This document shows, piece by piece, positions 7,919-17,541 of a stretch of DNA of 64,000 nucleotides. The DNA comes from Rickettsiales bacterium UBA2645 (GTDB taxonomy: Bacteria > Pseudomonadota > Alphaproteobacteria > Rickettsiales > UBA1997). Where the stretch lies: NCBI GenBank assembly GCA_002359655.1, contig DENL01000005.1, forward strand, positions 18,981 through 82,980. The letters run 5' to 3'. The notes beneath the pieces were generated by a model. That model was not told where the DNA came from, did not search any database, and saw only the letters and a program-made list of their open reading frames with translations. How positions within the stretch are numbered: position 1 is the first letter of the stretch; every line of letters starts with the position of its first letter. A program made the translations under genes and the position numbers.

Positions 7919-9079
7919 ATGACCAAAGAAATAATCAAATCACCATTCTACATTTTGTTTGTTGATGACGAAGACAATGCCAGAAAATATTTTGAAAAAG
8001 GTTTAAAACATGAATTCAACATTCTTACTGCCAGTAGCGTTGATGAGGCAACTAAAATTATTGAAGAAAATCACCACAACATCGCCGTTGTGGTGACTGA
8101 TCAAAGAATGCCCGGAGGCAATGGCGTAAAATTACTGCGCTATCTGCGTGAAAATTATCCTCATATTATCCGACTTTTAACCACAGCTTATTCAGATTTA
8201 ACTGAAGCAATTGATGCAGTTAATAGTGGCGAAATTTTTCGCTACATTCAAAAGCCTTGGGATTACAATTTGCTTAAAACCGAGATGAAACAGTCAATTG
8301 ACTTGTTCGAACTGCGTTTGGATCACAGCAGATTATTGCACGAAAAAATTATGGTCAGAAAAAAAATGGCCAGAATTGAGCGGGCAAAATCGCTGCTGAT
8401 CGCTGCAAAAACTTTTAGTTTTTTACGCTTTTCAGATTTGGCGATACAAAACTTTATTAAAAAATTTGCCATTAATACGGAAATAAAATCAAATGCAGAA
8501 TCTGATTGGGGCTCTTTTGACTTTGGCAGAAGCGACGTTTTGGAAACTAAATTTTTGCTTAACTTGATTGATAAAGTTCAAAGTGCAGCGCCACTTTCAC
8601 AAGATTATAGCTTCAACGAAAATATAGATTCTGTAAAAATAAAATCTTTGATCGAACAAGAAAATTCTGCTTCAACTCAAATAAAAATTTCCAATCAAAT
8701 TCAAGCTCAGGTTAATTTATATTCTTTTAGTGAAGTTCTTAAAAGATTATTGCACCTTGCAAGCCTTGGAAATGGAGCAATTGAAATAGAAAATTCTGCT
8801 CAAGAAATCATTATAAAATTAAGCTTGTCAAATTTTTCTCTGCCAGAAAACGAAAATATTTTTACGCAAAACCCAGAAAAGCCGGCCGGAAATTTCTACG
8901 TTAATTTGCTGATTTGCTATCTATTAACATGGCATCAGGGTGGCTTTATTGAGATCGTAGAGAATTCAGAAAATTTTAATTGTATTGTAAAATTACCAGA
9001 CAATTCTGTACATGTTATATTTACTGATTCACAATCAGACTCACTAGAAAATACAATCCTAAGCACAATGCTCTCTTAA
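7919..9079 (+). CDS. Response regulator with degenerate kinase-like C-terminus (PhcR-like)
   Basis: A 386-residue protein. REC spans about 10-128 with the acidic pair FVDDED, phosphoacceptor D61 (VVTDQRMP) and switch Lys in QKPWD. The remaining 250 residues have the size of a dimerisation-plus-HATPase unit and the element FYVNLLICYLLTWHQGGFIEIVEN, which resembles the end of an HATPase fold. I see no H-box histidine, no N-box and no DxGxG motif, so kinase activity is unlikely. PhcR proteins combine REC with a kinase-like module, which fits. It follows the sensor kinase across the palindromic element. Its REC is a close paralogue of REC1 of the 1328-3292 protein, so both may take phosphate from the same kinase. 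Confidence 0.75.
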   Translation: MTKEIIKSPFYILFVDDEDNARKYFEKGLKHEFNILTASSVDEATKIIEENHHNIAVVVTDQRMPGGNGVKLLRYLRENYPHIIRLLTTAYSDLTEAIDAVNSGEIFRYIQKPWDYNLLKTEMKQSIDLFELRLDHSRLLHEKIMVRKKMARIERAKSLLIAAKTFSFLRFSDLAIQNFIKKFAINTEIKSNAESDWGSFDFGRSDVLETKFLLNLIDKVQSAAPLSQDYSFNENIDSVKIKSLIEQENSASTQIKISNQIQAQVNLYSFSEVLKRLLHLASLGNGAIEIENSAQEIIIKLSLSNFSLPENENIFTQNPEKPAGNFYVNLLICYLLTWHQGGFIEIVENSENFNCIVKLPDNSVHVIFTDSQSDSLENTILSTMLS

Positions 9080-9093
9080 AGGAGTTCACCAAT

Positions 9094-9549
9094 ATGTCAG
9101 AAAACTTTTTAAAAAAAATTCGCACAGAAAAAAGCTTTGGTCAAAGTGAATTGGCCCGCAAAGCTGGCGTCAGCAAACAGCTGATTTCAGGTTTTGAAAA
9201 AGGTCGAAATGGCCTTTCTGCAGAAGTTTTGCGCAAAATTGCTAATGTCTTAAAAGTTAATCCGAATTACATCGTTACTGGCAAAAAAAGCGGTGAATCT
9301 TTCAACGACGCCGAAAAAAAGCGTATGATGGAAGCGCTTAAAATAACTCACGAATTTTACAAAGATTACGACTTCGATCACGAAACAATGTCAAGAATCG
9401 CCACTGAAATGTACGGCTTTATGTCTGATTTTGAAAAGTTAAAAGCTGAAATTGGCGGCAAAAATTTTAACAAATCTTTAAACGAAAAAATCGCTGCTGG
9501 CCTTGCTGCAAAATGCTTCTTGAGCTGTAAGGGGAAAAATAAACACTAA
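9094..9549 (+). CDS. XRE-family transcriptional regulator
   Basis: A 151-residue protein. An N-terminal helix-turn-helix (IRTEKSFGQSELARKAGVSKQLIS, about residues 9-60) is followed by a helical C-terminal part of unknown role. It starts 14 bp after the REC protein stop with a strong Shine-Dalgarno sequence (AAAGGAG, 9 bp before ATG), so it is probably the last gene of the signalling operon. In Phc/Lqs systems the phosphorelay ends in control of a transcription factor; this protein is a candidate output regulator or autoregulator, which is inference from position only. Confidence 0.8.
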   Translation: MSENFLKKIRTEKSFGQSELARKAGVSKQLISGFEKGRNGLSAEVLRKIANVLKVNPNYIVTGKKSGESFNDAEKKRMMEALKITHEFYKDYDFDHETMSRIATEMYGFMSDFEKLKAEIGGKNFNKSLNEKIAAGLAAKCFLSCKGKNKH

Positions 9550-9573
9550 AGACAATTAAAGATAAGCAAAATA

Positions 9574-9613
9574 AAAATCCCGAAGAGTAAAAATACTCTT
9601 CGGGATTTTTTTT
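9574..9613 (+). terminator. Rho-independent terminator after the signalling operon
   Basis: AAAATCCCGAAGAGTA and TACTCTTCGGGATTTT form a long perfect stem followed by a run of T. It closes the methyltransferase-kinase-REC-XRE gene set and faces the convergent gene ending at 9719. Confidence 0.92.
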
Positions 9614-9718
9614 GGCTAACACACGCTTGCTGGTTTGCGGATGGTGGAAACTGGGAAGCATCTTTTCTATCGTATGATATAGTACGACAGTAATTTTACT
9701 TTTTACAAGACGCAACAA

Positions 9719-10732
9719 TTATTTTTTCCCAGTCACTATAGCAATTGAATGGAAGTTCAGCGGAAATTCTAAGAAGACATGCAATACACTCAAAAACAGC
9801 AACAAAGAAGCGCCCAGACGATAATCGTAAGCATATAGCGAGAGTGAAATCACCCAAATTATAGCCGATAGAATCAAAGAATTTTTTGATACTTTATGCC
9901 ATTTGATGATCTCAACTTTTGAAAACCAATTTAAGTAGTGATAAGTATAAGCAAAAGCGATGAAGGCTTGGATCCTCAGCGCCGCACCTGCAGAAATCAG
10001 ATCTTGCTTGCCAAAAGGAATGTTGAGAATTTTTAACATTGTTTGGTTCAGAGTCAGACCGTCATTCATAACAATTTCTGATGCTTTTTCACCAATGATA
10101 TAGCCGCTTCTTGAGATAAAGATAAAACTCAGCGAACACAAAATAAAAACTATAAATGAAATGTAGTTAGACAGATTTTTGCTTTTAACAGCGCCAGACA
10201 AAATAAAAATTCCGGTAAAAAGCCAAACATGGATTATTGTTACCAGCAACACGCCAAAAATAATTGTGTAATTTGGCGTGCCTTTAAAAAGCAAAATTAA
10301 AAATAAAGCCAAGGCAAAAGAGTTGATGCGCCAGAACCAATCTTTAATGAAAGTCAGAATAAAAGCAGAAGCGAAAGCGAAAAAAATTAAGCAAGATGGC
10401 CATAAAGAAATCTCATCTTCAAATTGCTGCTTGTCGAGATTGTTGTTAACCAAAAAATCACTAATCAACTGACTATCTTTGAAGTGCGGCCAATAGCTCA
10501 GAACTATCATCGTCGTGGTGACTAACACAGAAATCATCGTCAATGCCAGCCAATCTTTTTTACCGCGTATAAAATATTCTTTTTGCTGCAACCAAGAAAT
10601 TTCGGTTGCGTAATGCAAGGGACCAAGAACTGCGTAGGAGATTAGGAATAATTCAAAAGGTAATGCGAGCGCAAATGCTACGGATAAAAGCATTAAAAAA
10701 ATATTGGTGATGTCGGTATTAAGATTTTTCAT
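9719..10732 (-). CDS. Polytopic membrane protein with conserved-looking histidines, function unknown
   Basis: A 337-residue protein with about eight or nine hydrophobic segments spread over its length. Histidines lie next to or inside these segments in suggestive contexts: GPLHYATEISWL, VTIIHVWLFTG, YTYHYLNWFSKVEIIKWH and LSVLHVFLEFPLNFHSIA. Such spacing recalls membrane metal enzymes (Brp/Blh-like carotenoid oxygenases or desaturases), but I cannot assign it to a family. Its ATG overlaps the stop of the PP2C-like gene (ATGA), so the two are translationally coupled and may work together. Confidence 0.65.
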   Translation of the reverse strand: MKNLNTDITNIFLMLLSVAFALALPFELFLISYAVLGPLHYATEISWLQQKEYFIRGKKDWLALTMISVLVTTTMIVLSYWPHFKDSQLISDFLVNNNLDKQQFEDEISLWPSCLIFFAFASAFILTFIKDWFWRINSFALALFLILLFKGTPNYTIIFGVLLVTIIHVWLFTGIFILSGAVKSKNLSNYISFIVFILCSLSFIFISRSGYIIGEKASEIVMNDGLTLNQTMLKILNIPFGKQDLISAGAALRIQAFIAFAYTYHYLNWFSKVEIIKWHKVSKNSLILSAIIWVISLSLYAYDYRLGASLLLFLSVLHVFLEFPLNFHSIAIVTGKK

Positions 10733-12003
10733 AAATCGAGCTGACTCTCTCTTCTTTGATCAAGTTTGATAGCAGATGGATTTGTAATAGGATTATTTTT
10801 TGACATAGGATTACCCTGCCAATTTATAGAATCTTTTTCGCTCTCAAGAATTTCTTTTGCGGATTGTAAGCCTAAAAACTTTGATAAATAACTTTGTTTT
10901 TTTTGATCAACTTCCAATCCCTTAATATCTTCTATTTCAGCTGCTTTGTGGATGTCGGCAGCAACAGAAGAAGCAACAATCAAACCGTCCCAATTCTGCT
11001 TTAACTCACTGTTATAAACATCTATCTCTTCAGTCTGACCCAGCCCGTCACCATGTCCATCACAGATAGTTGCCATAACAGCTTTACCTTCATTAATTAC
11101 AGAATCTCCTTCAGCAATAATTGCAATATGAGCAACCGAGATATTATCTTTTGAACCTTTGTTAAAAGACTTTTCGGCGGCAACGGTGGCCAAACCAACA
11201 TTTGGTTTTTTCAAATGAGATTTTTTTACCTTTGAAATGTTTTCTAAAAAAGATGAAAAATAATTCTGTTTTAATTTTTGCTCTCCTTTGTCATCAATTT
11301 TAAATTCGAAGTCAGTTTTTACTTTGACATATTCAGGACTGGCTTTTTTTAAATCCCAAAGTCCGTCACAGCTAACTATCAAATCTACATCGATCACTTT
11401 TTCTGGATTGATACCAGTTTTTTGATATAGCTCAGACAGATTATACTGAAAAATATCAGGCTTTCTGATCAGACAATCTTGACCTTGTCCAATTGTTGCT
11501 TTGTCACCAATTGAACCTCCCATTGTCAACTTACCATTGACGACAAGACTACCCTTATCTTCAGTAATCGAACCGCCTTTTTCTTTTACTTGTTTGGCAA
11601 CTCTAGGAATTGATAGATCATGATCTTCGCTTAAAAGAATTGAGGTAAATCTATCACGAAAAATACCTTTATGTCTGATGATTAAAGCTGCTCTTGAATC
11701 TCCCAAATTGGCAACTGTGATCTCGTTTTCTTTAACAATTGCACTGCAAATAGTTGTGCCATTTTTGCATTCTTTATGCTGCTTCTCACTTGCGATTGTA
11801 GCATCTGATAAAAATTCAGCCGGATTTTGTTTTGCTTCTTGATTATTTGTAAATCCTATAAACCCGCTATCTTGCTGTGTCTTGCGTCTTCCTTTTATTT
11901 CGGCAAATGAGAACCCTTTCGCAGATTTGTGAATATCATCTTTTGTATCAAGAGTGTTGCTAAGATTCTTTGGATGGTTACTGCGATTTAAATCATCTGG
12001 CAT
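10729..12003 (-). CDS. PP2C-like Ser/Thr phosphatase with permuted motif order
   Basis: A 424-residue protein with most PP2C motifs: GRRKTQQDSG (38-47), NGTTICSAIV (81-90), VANLGDSRAAL (97-107), LSEDHDL, VSCDGLWD (210-217) and GSKDNISVAHI (283-293). The metal-binding DGHG motif normally follows the first strand, but here it is absent there and appears at 315-318 (VMATICDGHGDG), after the DNIS motif. This looks like a circular permutation or segment transposition. No signal peptide or membrane helix is seen. It would remove phosphate from Ser/Thr residues using two metal ions. Its stop overlaps the start of the membrane protein gene. Confidence 0.78.
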   Translation of the reverse strand: MPDDLNRSNHPKNLSNTLDTKDDIHKSAKGFSFAEIKGRRKTQQDSGFIGFTNNQEAKQNPAEFLSDATIASEKQHKECKNGTTICSAIVKENEITVANLGDSRAALIIRHKGIFRDRFTSILLSEDHDLSIPRVAKQVKEKGGSITEDKGSLVVNGKLTMGGSIGDKATIGQGQDCLIRKPDIFQYNLSELYQKTGINPEKVIDVDLIVSCDGLWDLKKASPEYVKVKTDFEFKIDDKGEQKLKQNYFSSFLENISKVKKSHLKKPNVGLATVAAEKSFNKGSKDNISVAHIAIIAEGDSVINEGKAVMATICDGHGDGLGQTEEIDVYNSELKQNWDGLIVASSVAADIHKAAEIEDIKGLEVDQKKQSYLSKFLGLQSAKEILESEKDSINWQGNPMSKNNPITNPSAIKLDQRRESQLDL

Positions 12004-12035
12004 GAATAATACTTGGAAGTTAGTAAAATTTTTTA

Positions 12036-12072
12036 CAAAAAAGCCCCGAAAAACTTAAGTTTTTCGGGGCTT
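12036..12072 (-). terminator. Terminator of the atpDC operon
   Basis: AAGCCCCGAAAAACTT and AAGTTTTTCGGGGCTT form a perfect 16-bp stem. On the minus strand it is followed by a U-run. It lies 31 bp beyond the atpC stop. Confidence 0.92.
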
Positions 12073-12102
12073 GAGATACTGGTATAAATTTTAGAAAAAC
12101 TT

Positions 12103-12357
12103 TTAATCAATCAAAACCGAAAGCTTGTCGGCACCGTGCATTTCTGCATAACCGCCGCTGACTTCAATTTGTTTTAAAATATTTTGCTTATCATCAAAAA
12201 CAGTAATTTGGCCTATTTTTAATTTGGCGATTACTGATTCATGACCGTACATAATTCCAAGCTCACCTTCAATTGAAGGGACTACGGCCATGTTGCAGTC
12301 GCATTTCAAAACTATGCCTTTTAATGAGATGATTTCTAAATTCAGATTATTAGCCAT
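12103..12357 (-). CDS. atpC: ATP synthase F1 epsilon subunit, short form
   Basis: Only 84 residues: the N-terminal beta-sandwich is present (LEIISLKGIVLKCDCNMAVVPSIEGELGIMYGHESVIAKLKIG), but the C-terminal two-helix domain of usual 130-140-residue epsilon subunits is missing. The sandwich binds gamma and the c-ring; the missing helices normally inhibit ATP hydrolysis. Short epsilon subunits are known in some bacteria. It lies 3 bp after atpD and is followed by a strong terminator, so the pair forms a closed operon. Confidence 0.93.
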   Translation of the reverse strand: MANNLNLEIISLKGIVLKCDCNMAVVPSIEGELGIMYGHESVIAKLKIGQITVFDDKQNILKQIEVSGGYAEMHGADKLSVLID

Positions 12358-12360
12358 TGA

Positions 12361-13800
<1,440 letters not shown>

Positions 13801-13955
13801 TTAGTAAATCGCGATTTAAGCGAGTTATGTTTTTAAATTTTGTAATTTTGGAAGTTTTTCAGGCGAGCTATCATCTTAACAATCAGCCTTCCCGCAAAGG
13901 GAGCGGCAAAATAATTTCGCTGTAATTAATTCACAAGCAGAGAGTTTAAAAAGCA

Positions 13956-15800
13956 TTAGACTTTACCTTTCATAGCTTCTTGCAAAGCGCCAGTTTTATC
14001 GTTTAGTATTTGTGCTTCGATCATAACATCTTTGCCAATTGGCGCAGCAGCTCCAGAACCGCTTTTGCCGTGCTCTACCACAACCGAAATTGAGTATTTC
14101 GGGTCTTGAACTGGTGCAAATCCAACAAAAATTGCGTGATTCTGATTTGTGTTAATAGCGTTTTCTGATTTCGACATTTCTTTTTCTCTTTTCGAAATCA
14201 CTTGTGAAGTTCCGGTTTTGCCGGCCATTTCAAATCCCGGAACTTCAATTCTTTTGCCATAAGCGGTACCGCCAGCTTCGTTCATCACGCGACGCATTCC
14301 TTCTTGAATCATATGTATATTCGATGCTGAAACTAATGGCTGACTTCTTAATTCTTCATATTGCTCATCGATATTGTGATTACGTACCAAATAAGGCTTA
14401 ATTGGAACGCCACCATTGGCAATTCTTGCAGTTACTAATGCCATTTGTAATGGAGTTGCTAAAACAAAACCTTGCCCGATAGCCGTATTTAAAGTGTCTC
14501 CGCCAACCCAAGGGGTTTTAAAAACTTTGCGTTTCCATTCATCAGAAGGAACACTACCGGCTTTGGCGCCATATAAACTGATGTCGAATTTTTCACCATA
14601 GCCAAATTTGCGGGCCATTTCAGTAAATTTTTCAGCACCAATTTGTGTTCCAATGGTGAAAAAATAAACGTTACAAGAATTTTTAATGGCATCACTTAAA
14701 TCCATCGAGCCGTGTCCGCCTTCTTTCCAACAGTGAAAAGCTCTTTTGCCTGATTGATAATGTCCGTTGCAAAAAACTTTTGTGTGAGGATTCACGCCAT
14801 TTTCAAGACCAGCCAAAGCTACCATCAATTTAAAGGTCGATCCAGGAGGATAAAGTGCGGCAATTGGTTTATTGTTAAGAGGTTTTTTTGGATCGGTATT
14901 AAGCTCCTGCCAATATTGCGTCGAGACCCCTTCAACAAAATTATTTGGATTAAAGCTTGGACTAGAAGCATAAGCAATTATTTCACCAGTTTTAACATCC
15001 ATAACCACAACTGACGCTACATCATCTTTGATTCTTTCGGTAACAAATTTTTGTAAACGCAGATCAATTGTTAAATGCAACTTAGACCCTTCAGTAACTG
15101 GCTTTACAGATAATGTACGGATCGGAATCTCATGAACATTAACTTCAACATATTTAACTCCATATTTACCGCGCAATGCTTCATCAAAAGTGCGTTCAAT
15201 GCCTGATTTTCCAATACGAAAATCAGGATGCATAAAAAGATTTTGTTCATTTTCATCAATTTCTTTTTCTGAAGGCAAAGAAACGTAACCTAGAAAATGA
15301 GCGGTTTCAGCCGGATATGGATAATTTCTGATGATGCCACTTTCAATTGAGATTCCGGGTAATTTATGATAGTTGGTTTCGATTCTAGCAACATCATCCC
15401 AAGATAAATTATCCATTAAAGAAATAATGGTTTTGCGGCGAGCATTTTTTATTTTAGCCAAAAAAAGATTTTTGTTAGCTTCAGTAAGATCAAGAATTAA
15501 CGAGATTTTTTCGATTAAATCGCCAGTATTTTTTTTATTTTCGAAATAAAATAATAAGCGGTAATTGCCTTCATTTTTAGTAAGCGGATTATCAAAGCGA
15601 TCCATTACAATACCGCGTGGAGCTGGATTGATTACTGGCTTGATACGATTACTATCTGATTGGATTTCATATTCTTTATTTTTTATCAGCTGCAAATATC
15701 CAAGACGAGTAACCAAAGCAGTTGCAAGAACAGATTGTGCAGCACCAACAAATAAGGCACGACGATTAAAAATTTTATTTTTACGGATATCTCGAAGCAT
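13956..15800 (-). CDS. mrdA: Penicillin-binding protein 2 (elongasome transpeptidase)
   Basis: A 614-residue class B penicillin-binding protein. An N-terminal membrane anchor (about 15-38) is followed by the dimerisation domain and the transpeptidase domain with S321-T-F-K324, S375-C-N377 and a KTGTSQV box. Overall it matches PBP2 (MrdA), which cross-links peptidoglycan during side-wall elongation with RodA and the MreBCD scaffold. Its start lies 10 bp after the mreD stop, so the two are in one operon. Presence of this gene implies a true peptidoglycan sacculus and rod growth. Confidence 0.95.
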   Translation of the reverse strand: MLRDIRKNKIFNRRALFVGAAQSVLATALVTRLGYLQLIKNKEYEIQSDSNRIKPVINPAPRGIVMDRFDNPLTKNEGNYRLLFYFENKKNTGDLIEKISLILDLTEANKNLFLAKIKNARRKTIISLMDNLSWDDVARIETNYHKLPGISIESGIIRNYPYPAETAHFLGYVSLPSEKEIDENEQNLFMHPDFRIGKSGIERTFDEALRGKYGVKYVEVNVHEIPIRTLSVKPVTEGSKLHLTIDLRLQKFVTERIKDDVASVVVMDVKTGEIIAYASSPSFNPNNFVEGVSTQYWQELNTDPKKPLNNKPIAALYPPGSTFKLMVALAGLENGVNPHTKVFCNGHYQSGKRAFHCWKEGGHGSMDLSDAIKNSCNVYFFTIGTQIGAEKFTEMARKFGYGEKFDISLYGAKAGSVPSDEWKRKVFKTPWVGGDTLNTAIGQGFVLATPLQMALVTARIANGGVPIKPYLVRNHNIDEQYEELRSQPLVSASNIHMIQEGMRRVMNEAGGTAYGKRIEVPGFEMAGKTGTSQVISKREKEMSKSENAINTNQNHAIFVGFAPVQDPKYSISVVVEHGKSGSGAAAPIGKDVMIEAQILNDKTGALQEAMKGKV

Positions 15801-15810
15801 TATCTATCGA

Positions 15811-16308
15811 TTAATTTTCTAGTAGTTTCAGACTTAGATAGTCAAAAAACTTATGCATCACAACATAAAGAGATGAGGACAAAATAAACTGCGCTACGAT
15901 TCTAGTGACATTATAGAAGTCATCGCTAAAGATCGAAAGAATCAACCATTTCATAAGCAAAAAGCAGAAGCAAAAGACTATAAATTGTTGCCAAATATGA
16001 CGAAAATTTTCTCTGATCATCAACTTACTATTGAGCAATAAAAACAATCTGGTCAGCACAATATAACAAATTGAAGTAGCGCCAAGAGGATTGCCATTCA
16101 ATGCATCACTCCAAATTCCTAGAAGAAAAATAAACCAAACACCAAAAACATTTTTAAAAACAACAAAATAAAAAACTGCCATCAAATCAAATAACGGAAT
16201 AATGTCTGAAAGACCAGCAATTCTGATATTAGACATGTTGAAAATCACAAATAATATTGCAATTAAGTGCAAAATGACAACTCGAGATATTGATTTTTGC
16301 GCAAGCAT
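15811..16308 (-). CDS. mreD: Rod shape-determining protein MreD
   Basis: A 165-residue protein of about five hydrophobic segments, with the typical MreD stretch FLLGIWSDALNGNPLGATSICYIVLTRLFLL. MreD is an inner-membrane part of the elongasome that links MreC to PBP2/RodA. It directly precedes mrdA, as in many Proteobacteria. mreB and mreC, usually just upstream, are not here: 16309-16497 is non-coding and followed by an unrelated gene. The family is weakly conserved, so the call relies on topology, that segment and context. Confidence 0.82.
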   Translation of the reverse strand: MLAQKSISRVVILHLIAILFVIFNMSNIRIAGLSDIIPLFDLMAVFYFVVFKNVFGVWFIFLLGIWSDALNGNPLGATSICYIVLTRLFLLLNSKLMIRENFRHIWQQFIVFCFCFLLMKWLILSIFSDDFYNVTRIVAQFILSSSLYVVMHKFFDYLSLKLLEN

Positions 16309-16497
16309 TTTGTTTGAAAAATTTTAAAAAAAGCGGGCGGGAAAGAAGGCGAGGAAATTATTTCGCAGTCAGTTTTTGTCCAGAAAAACGTTGAAAATCT
16401 GGCGAGTTTTATTTTAGAAGTGAGTTCGTAGGATCATCGAATCCAAAGGAATCAAAGATAAAAAAGATTAGATCTAATTCGTATAAACTAAAATAAT

Positions 16498-17517
16498 CTA
16501 AGCAAATAATTTAGCGAAATTTCTTTTTTTACGCTTCTTCCAAAAGCCGCGGTGATAAGCATCAGAAGCCAAAAGAGGAATTACGGAAGTTGCTTCAGCA
16601 TAAACCATTTGTTCAAAGGTAGTATCAACTTTTCCCCATGAACAAGCTTCTTTCAAGGTTGAAGAGGAGCAAGCTCCATCACGAGAATCAGCAACTGTGA
16701 TTTGAACAGCATATTTATGCATTTCGGCTTCAACACCTAAAATTTCAGCGCAAACTACTGTGTCTTGCACAAAGTTTTTTGGAACACCGCCGCCAACCAT
16801 CAACAAGCCAGTTGTGCCAGCTTTAATTTTAATATCGGTCAATTCTTTGAAGTCAGCGATTGAATCAATCGTCATGTGTTTTTTTGGATTTTTAACTTGA
16901 TGTAAAACAAGTCCAAAACCAGCAGAAGAGTCAGTGAAAGCTGGACAGAAAATTGGCACATTGTAATCGTAAGCAAGCTCGATTAAAGACTCTTTTTTCT
17001 TAGCATGCTTTTTTAAATATTTGCCCATTTCCCAAATAAATTCTCGAGAAGAATAAGGACGAGCTTCCAAAGAATTAGCAATTTTAAAGATTGTGTGATC
17101 ACAATTTTGCAAATCTTTTTCGTCGATGTAAGTATCATAAATCCTGTCGATATAATTTTTACGTAGGAATTTGTCGTCAACAAATGGCGTGCCTTGATAA
17201 TGTTTAAAACCAAGAGCTTCAAAAAAATCCATGTCAACAATTGAAGCACCAGTTGCAACAATAGCATCGATCATGCCGAATTTAATCATATCAGCATATA
17301 CTTTCATGCAACCACCAGCAGAAGTTGATCCAGCTAAAGTAAGAATGTTTGAGCAAGATTTGTCTTTCAACATCATGTTGAAAATCTCAGTCGCTCTTGC
17401 CAAATCGCGCGAAGTAAAAGACATGTGATCCATTTGATCAATTATTGGACGCGCATCAAATGAAGTGATATCGATATGTTTAACTGGACGCTTTAAGAGC
17501 TCTTTTTTAGTGACCAT
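16498..17517 (-). CDS. Deoxyhypusine synthase-like protein (probable homospermidine synthase type)
   Basis: A 339-residue member of the deoxyhypusine synthase family. The NAD-dependent catalytic lysine context is kept (ACSWGKVDTT, K296), as are LTLAGSTSAGG, VGGGVPKNF and ADSRDGACSSS. Bacteria lack eIF5A, and bacterial members are thought to transfer the aminobutyl group of spermidine or putrescine to make homospermidine. It lies 24 bp downstream of an ornithine decarboxylase-like gene, which would supply putrescine. Together they look like a two-gene polyamine unit, and an agmatinase gene (speB) lies at 29.8 kb. The exact product cannot be read from sequence. Confidence 0.85.
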   Translation of the reverse strand: MVTKKELLKRPVKHIDITSFDARPIIDQMDHMSFTSRDLARATEIFNMMLKDKSCSNILTLAGSTSAGGCMKVYADMIKFGMIDAIVATGASIVDMDFFEALGFKHYQGTPFVDDKFLRKNYIDRIYDTYIDEKDLQNCDHTIFKIANSLEARPYSSREFIWEMGKYLKKHAKKKESLIELAYDYNVPIFCPAFTDSSAGFGLVLHQVKNPKKHMTIDSIADFKELTDIKIKAGTTGLLMVGGGVPKNFVQDTVVCAEILGVEAEMHKYAVQITVADSRDGACSSSTLKEACSWGKVDTTFEQMVYAEATSVIPLLASDAYHRGFWKKRKKRNFAKLFA

Positions 17518-17541
17518 TTTTAGATTAATTGATTTTAGAGA

